DNA of 54,754 bases, from positions 1 through 54,754 of the forward strand of contig PBLL01000040.1 in the NCBI GenBank assembly GCA_002721755.1, in the 5' to 3' direction. This DNA is from Actinomycetota bacterium (GTDB taxonomy: Bacteria; Actinomycetota; Acidimicrobiia; Acidimicrobiales; MedAcidi-G1). This document shows, piece after piece, positions 50,769 through 54,754 of the stretch; within the stretch, counting starts at the first letter, position 1; every line of letters starts with the position of its first letter. Under the pieces are notes generated by a model that did not search any database, had not been told where the DNA came from, and worked only from the letters and a program-made list of their open reading frames with translations. Both the position numbers and the translations under genes were made by a program.

Positions 50769-51830
50769 ATGACTTCTGCAGTTGAGCTAAGTGGAATAAC
50801 GAAAAGGTTTGGTGATGTAGTTGCTGTTGACAATGTTGATTTGTCAATTGCAGACGGAGAGTTTTTCGCTATGTTGGGCCCCAGCGGTTGTGGCAAAACA
50901 ACAACTTTACGACTGATTGCCGGTTTGGAATTTCCTACTGAAGGAAGTCTTTCAATTTTTGGTCAAGAAGTAGGAACACTAACGCCTGATAAAAGACCAG
51001 TTAATACCGTCTTCCAGAACTATGCACTATTTCCCCATCTAACCGTTTTAGAAAATGTTGGATTCGGTTTGAAAATGCAAGGGATTGATAAAGAAACGAT
51101 ACGTAGTAGATCTATGGAAATGATTGAGCTGGTTCAACTCGATGGTTTAGCTGAACGAAAACCTTCACAAATGTCAGGTGGACAGCAACAGCGAGTTGCA
51201 CTTGCTAGAGCTTTAGTTAATCAACCAAAAGTATTGCTTTTAGACGAGCCCTTAGGCGCACTTGATTTGAAGCTTCGACAAGAGATGCAACTTGAACTGA
51301 AGAAACTTCAGAGAGATGTTGGTATCAGTTTTGTTTTCGTGACACATGACCAAGAAGAAGCGCTCACTATGTCAGACCGTATTGCAGTCATGGATGATGG
51401 CAAGTTACTTCAAGTCGCTACACCTGAAGAAATATATGAACGACCGGCAAACCGTTTTGTGGCTGATTTTATAGGTCAGACAAATTTGCTTGAAGGTACT
51501 GTTTCAGATGCAGAAACTGTGATTCTTGAAAACGGTATTTCTGTCAGAGCCAAAAATGGGTTCATTGCAGGAACCCATGTTGCGGTTAGTCTTCGACCTG
51601 AGCGTGCTCATATTCAATCTCAAGGTAAATTTGAAGAAGGTTGGTCACACGTAAATGGTTCTGTTGAAACAGTTACCTACTTGGGCAACGCACTTATCTA
51701 TGGCATAAAACTCGATTGGATGGATCTTGAGGTTCGTGAAGAAAACCACCCTGGGGTTGAACTACACAGGCCAGGTGCAGAAATTACTGTCAGCTGGGAT
51801 CCTGAAGCAATATCTGTGGTTTCTAACTGA
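50769..51830 (+). CDS. potA: Spermidine/putrescine-type ABC transporter, ATP-binding protein
   Basis: The 353-residue ATPase has Walker A GPSGCGKT (37-44), signature MSGGQQQR, Walker B LLLDEPLGALD and the switch His in VTHDQEEA. A C-terminal TOBE-like regulatory domain runs from about 250 to the end. This layout is typical of PotA and other CUT1-like importers. It is followed by two permeases and a PotD-type binding protein, so polyamine or polyamine-like uptake is likely, but the actual substrate is not proven. The PotB gene starts on the last base of its stop. Confidence 0.88.
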   Translation: MTSAVELSGITKRFGDVVAVDNVDLSIADGEFFAMLGPSGCGKTTTLRLIAGLEFPTEGSLSIFGQEVGTLTPDKRPVNTVFQNYALFPHLTVLENVGFGLKMQGIDKETIRSRSMEMIELVQLDGLAERKPSQMSGGQQQRVALARALVNQPKVLLLDEPLGALDLKLRQEMQLELKKLQRDVGISFVFVTHDQEEALTMSDRIAVMDDGKLLQVATPEEIYERPANRFVADFIGQTNLLEGTVSDAETVILENGISVRAKNGFIAGTHVAVSLRPERAHIQSQGKFEEGWSHVNGSVETVTYLGNALIYGIKLDWMDLEVREENHPGVELHRPGAEITVSWDPEAISVVSN

Positions 51831-52732
51831 TGAAGACTGTAGTCAAAATAGATACTGAAACTGCGACTGCAACACCAGAATTTGAAAAGGCAGCACTTCG
51901 CCAAGAATCAAGACGTGGTCTCTTTCTCGCCCTGCCGGCTTATTTATACTTAATTTTCTTCTTCGTAATTTCACTCTTCATCGTTTTTATTTACAGTTTT
52001 GCGACTCGAAATCGTTTTGGTGGCACTGATTTATCAGGATGGAATCTTGACAGCTATGCAAGAATTAGTGAACCCATAGTTCGAGATGTCCTCTTTCGTT
52101 CCGTATGGCTTGCTTTTCTAACCACAGTTATTTGTTTGGTTATTGCTTACCCTTTTGCTTACTTTCTTTCAACGCGTCGAGTGGCTGTGAGAAACATCAT
52201 GTTGGTATTTGTGATGATTCCGTTTTGGACAAATTTTCTGGTTCGTAATTTTGCATGGAGAGTCATACTAGGTAATGACGGGCCTTTAACTAATGCAACT
52301 GAATTTGTGGGTTTAGGTTCTGCAGAACTTTTGTTCACACAAACCGCAGTGGTACTAGGTCTTGTCTATGGCTACTTGCCTTTTATGATTCTTCCTCTGT
52401 ACGCGGCTATAGAGAGAATAGATCGACGTTTATTAGAAGCAAGTAGGGATCTTTACGGGACAGGATTGCAATCTTTTCGACATGTGCTTTTCCCTTTGTC
52501 AATGCCGGGTGTAATAGCTGGATCAATCCTAGTTTTTGTGCCAAGTCTAGGAGCTTATGTGACACCAGAAATCTTAGGTGGAGCTAAAACCACATTACTC
52601 GGAAGCTATATCGTCACTCAATTTCTCACCGCTAGAAACTGGCCTTTTGGTGCAGCGCTTTCTTTCGTTCTTATGTTAGTGATGCTAGTAACCACAATTG
52701 TTTACTTCCGTAAAGGTGGAAGGACGTTATGA
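51830..52732 (+). CDS. potB: Spermidine/putrescine-type ABC transporter permease PotB
   Basis: The 300-residue protein has about six membrane helices and the cytoplasmic EAA loop EASRDLYGTGLQSFRHVLFP (near 203-222), which contacts the ATPase. A 30-residue polar N-terminus precedes the first helix. Order ATPase-permease-permease-binding protein is the standard pot layout. Its ATG overlaps the potA stop by one base, and its stop overlaps potC by four. Confidence 0.88.
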   Translation: MKTVVKIDTETATATPEFEKAALRQESRRGLFLALPAYLYLIFFFVISLFIVFIYSFATRNRFGGTDLSGWNLDSYARISEPIVRDVLFRSVWLAFLTTVICLVIAYPFAYFLSTRRVAVRNIMLVFVMIPFWTNFLVRNFAWRVILGNDGPLTNATEFVGLGSAELLFTQTAVVLGLVYGYLPFMILPLYAAIERIDRRLLEASRDLYGTGLQSFRHVLFPLSMPGVIAGSILVFVPSLGAYVTPEILGGAKTTLLGSYIVTQFLTARNWPFGAALSFVLMLVMLVTTIVYFRKGGRTL

Positions 52733-53559
52733 GCACCTCTGTGGAACCACGTGGTTGGGCTAAAGCAGCTTTACATGCAAACGGTTGGTTCGTTTATATG
52801 TTTTTCTATGCACCTATAGTTTTGCTAGTTATCTATTCATTCAGTAATAGTAGAAATGTAGGTACATGGGGAGGTTTCACACTCGATTGGTATAGTGATT
52901 TTTTTGATAGTTCGAATGCTCGCGGAGCGTTATCAAATTCAGTGAAAATAGCGATTTTCTCTACTATCATTTCTGTCGCACTTGGAACTATGGCAGCGTT
53001 ATCGCTCGAACGTTTTACATTCCGAGGAAAGAAAGTTTTTGATGCTCTTCTTTATTTGCCGATAATCATCCCTGACGTAACTATGGCAGTAATGATGCTG
53101 CTGTTCTTTGGTGAATTTTTTGACGTCCTTGACGCTCTGTTTGGTCTTGGGCTACGAAAAGGTTTCTGGTCAATTTCAATAAGCCATATTGCCTTTAATA
53201 TCAGTTTCGTATCAGTTGTAGTTCGGGCTCGTCTCGCTGGTATGGATACGGACTTGGAAGAGGCAGCAATCGACTTGTATGCCTCTAGATGGAAAGCTTT
53301 TCGTTATGTCACATTCCCACAGATAGTTCCTGGAATTGCGGGAGGTGCACTCTTAGCTATGACCTTGTCCCTTGACGATGTTGTAATTACTCAGTTTGTT
53401 TCAGGCCCAGGTTGGACGACATTACCTGTCTATGTCTTCGGGCTGATACGAAAGGGTGTAACTCCTTTAATTAATGCAGTTTCAGTGACTATGCTTGTGG
53501 TCTCAATGCTTCTCGTCGTGCTATCGATTGTCGCTCAACGAGTAAGAAGAAACGGTTAA
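52729..53559 (+). CDS. potC: Spermidine/putrescine-type ABC transporter permease PotC
   Basis: The 276-residue protein has about six helices, with the EAA loop EAAIDLYASRWKAFRYVTFP near 182-201, and ends with a typical basic C-terminus (QRVRRNG). Close sequence and size agreement with PotC. A weak hairpin (53558-53574) lies just after its stop, before the binding-protein gene. Confidence 0.88.
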   Translation: MSTSVEPRGWAKAALHANGWFVYMFFYAPIVLLVIYSFSNSRNVGTWGGFTLDWYSDFFDSSNARGALSNSVKIAIFSTIISVALGTMAALSLERFTFRGKKVFDALLYLPIIIPDVTMAVMMLLFFGEFFDVLDALFGLGLRKGFWSISISHIAFNISFVSVVVRARLAGMDTDLEEAAIDLYASRWKAFRYVTFPQIVPGIAGGALLAMTLSLDDVVITQFVSGPGWTTLPVYVFGLIRKGVTPLINAVSVTMLVVSMLLVVLSIVAQRVRRNG

Positions 53560-53613
53560 GCGCTATTATCGCTTTTAAGTAGGTCTAGTTGGCCTCAGAG
53601 GGGAAAGAAATAT

Positions 53614-54720
53614 ATGAGAAATTTGAAACGTTTTAGGTATTTAGCTGTTCTACTTACCTTAGCTTTAGCAGTTTCTTCTTGTGGAAGTGACAGTGATGAA
53701 GCCGCTGCAGCAGATTGCGAATTGAATCAAGTAGATGGTGATTTGGCTTTGTATAACTGGGCTGAATATATCGATGAAGAACAATTAGCTGAGTTCGCAA
53801 CAGAATATGGCATCAGTGCAACCATGGATGTTTATGATTCAAATGAAGCGATGCAACCAATCATTTCTGCAGGTAATTCTGGTTATGACGTTATTGTGCC
53901 GTCTGACTACATGGTTTCTATACTAATCGCAGATAAAAAGATCCAGAAACTGAATTCTGACGCTATTCCGAATGCTAAAAATATCTCATCTGATTTTAGT
54001 GGTTTGTACTATGACCCTTCTGGCGAATACACAGTTCCATATCAGTGGGGTACTACCGGTATAGGAGTTAATACGACAGTTGTTGGAAAAGATTTCCCAC
54101 GTTCTTGGGGATTAATTTTTGATCCGAGCATTTCGGGAGCTTTTGATGGCAAGATCCAGTTGCTAAATGACCCACGCGAGACGATGGGAGCGGCACTGAA
54201 ATATCTTGGTTATTCACTAAACACGACAGATAAGGGTGAATTAGATAAGGCAAAGGATTTGGTCGCGTCAACTGCTGACAGACTGGCAGCTTTTAATACT
54301 GATTCTGCAGATGAATTTCTAACCAGTGGAGAAACTGTAATTGGACACGGATATTCAGGTGACATGTTCGTTCAATTCTTAGAGACCGATAATCCTGAAG
54401 ATTACGTTTATTTTGTTCCTGAGGAAGGTGGAACAAGGTGGATAGACAATATGGGAATTCCTTTTGATGCCCCACATCCATGCACCGCACATACCTTTAT
54501 TAACTGGCTACTTGGTGGAGAGCAAGGAGCTGCTCTTTCCAATTGGAACTACTATGGAACCCCTAATGATGCTGCTGTAGCAGGTCTTGACGAAGATCTG
54601 CTTGATTTTGTTAACGATCCTGAATTGTTAGCAGGTGGTGTTGATTCACTTGAAGAGATTGAGGATACAGGTGATTTCGAAATCAATTATGCTGACGCTT
54701 TTGTGGAAGCCAAAGGTTGA
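53614..54720 (+). CDS. potD: Spermidine/putrescine-type ABC transporter substrate-binding lipoprotein PotD
   Basis: The 368-residue protein has a lipoprotein signal with C23 (lipobox VSSC) after a hydrophobic stretch, so it is anchored outside the membrane. The mature part matches the PotD/PotF fold: LALYNWAEYIDEEQLAEFA near the N-terminus, YDVIVPSDYMVS and YTVPYQWGTTGIG. GAGGGGAAAG lies upstream of ATG 53614. The gene is complete; 34 bases follow its stop to the window end with nothing recognisable. Confidence 0.88.
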   Translation: MRNLKRFRYLAVLLTLALAVSSCGSDSDEAAAADCELNQVDGDLALYNWAEYIDEEQLAEFATEYGISATMDVYDSNEAMQPIISAGNSGYDVIVPSDYMVSILIADKKIQKLNSDAIPNAKNISSDFSGLYYDPSGEYTVPYQWGTTGIGVNTTVVGKDFPRSWGLIFDPSISGAFDGKIQLLNDPRETMGAALKYLGYSLNTTDKGELDKAKDLVASTADRLAAFNTDSADEFLTSGETVIGHGYSGDMFVQFLETDNPEDYVYFVPEEGGTRWIDNMGIPFDAPHPCTAHTFINWLLGGEQGAALSNWNYYGTPNDAAVAGLDEDLLDFVNDPELLAGGVDSLEEIEDTGDFEINYADAFVEAKG

Positions 54721-54754
54721 TTTAAGTAATTAAAAAAGTGGGACCTCTTTATCG

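Noticed and set aside
53558-53574. Hairpin AAGCG-CTATTAT-CGCTT between potC and potD as a terminator or attenuator
   Set aside because: The stem is only five pairs and the following T-run is too short. It might influence mRNA stability, but the evidence is too weak to annotate.

Overview
This is a continuous, gene-dense bacterial chromosome segment. It holds about 49 protein-coding genes, one initiator tRNA, and no IS element, prophage, rRNA or CRISPR array that I can see. It is A+T-rich (about 40 % G+C by eye). UPF0182, the Zincin_2 (DUF2342) protein and the PDZ/Lon-like membrane protease together point to an actinobacterium. The A+T-rich, very compact layout suggests an uncultured planktonic lineage, perhaps Acidimicrobiia-like; this placement is an inference. 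No stretch above 300 bases lacks a gene. The longest intergenic gaps are about 180 bases, and all are divergent promoter regions.

Region 1 (1-10463) is housekeeping: the 3' end of surE, an MFS transporter, a Zincin_2 protein, a moaE / small membrane protein / mreB operon, a HEAT-repeat protein with a small membrane protein, a Lon-like PDZ protease and UPF0182. Region 2 (10549-14938) has two overlapping SDR genes, tRNA-fMet, a PPOX-fold protein, a SnoaL-like plus VOC pair, and alanine dehydrogenase.

Region 3 (14935-27323) looks like a methylated-amine or betaine catabolic island. It has an MttB-family methyltransferase and two tandem dimethylglycine/sarcosine-dehydrogenase-like flavoproteins with GcvT domains. 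These are divergent from a Rieske oxygenase, which is followed by a 2-oxoacid dehydrogenase operon in the order E1alpha-E1beta-AcoX-E2. A perfect 12-bp palindrome lies in the divergent promoter region.

Region 4 (27320-35873) is a nucleoside catabolic module: psuG, purine nucleoside phosphorylase, a phosphohexomutase-family enzyme, deoC, a two-gene (split) ALDH16-type aldehyde dehydrogenase, deoA and cdd. Phosphorolysis of (deoxy)nucleosides feeds pentose phosphates to DeoC, and its acetaldehyde could be taken up by the ALDH. Region 5 (35928-41905) has heme A synthase ctaA, an alkylsulfatase plus acyl-CoA dehydrogenase pair, a VapBC-like pair with a twin-palindrome operator, and an epoxide hydrolase whose start lies inside the toxin gene.

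Region 6 (41931-54720) looks like a polyamine/guanidino-compound uptake and breakdown island: an APC permease with C-terminal EIIA-like and TrkA_C-like domains, a PhyH-type dioxygenase, a PuuB-like amine oxidoreductase, a class III aminotransferase, a C45-type Ntn hydrolase, a GNAT acetyltransferase, an agmatinase-family ureohydrolase and potABCD. The parts least expected from textbook pathways are the split ALDH16, the GNAT/C45 pair beside agmatinase, the three-domain permease, and the way convergent genes share stop-codon bases.
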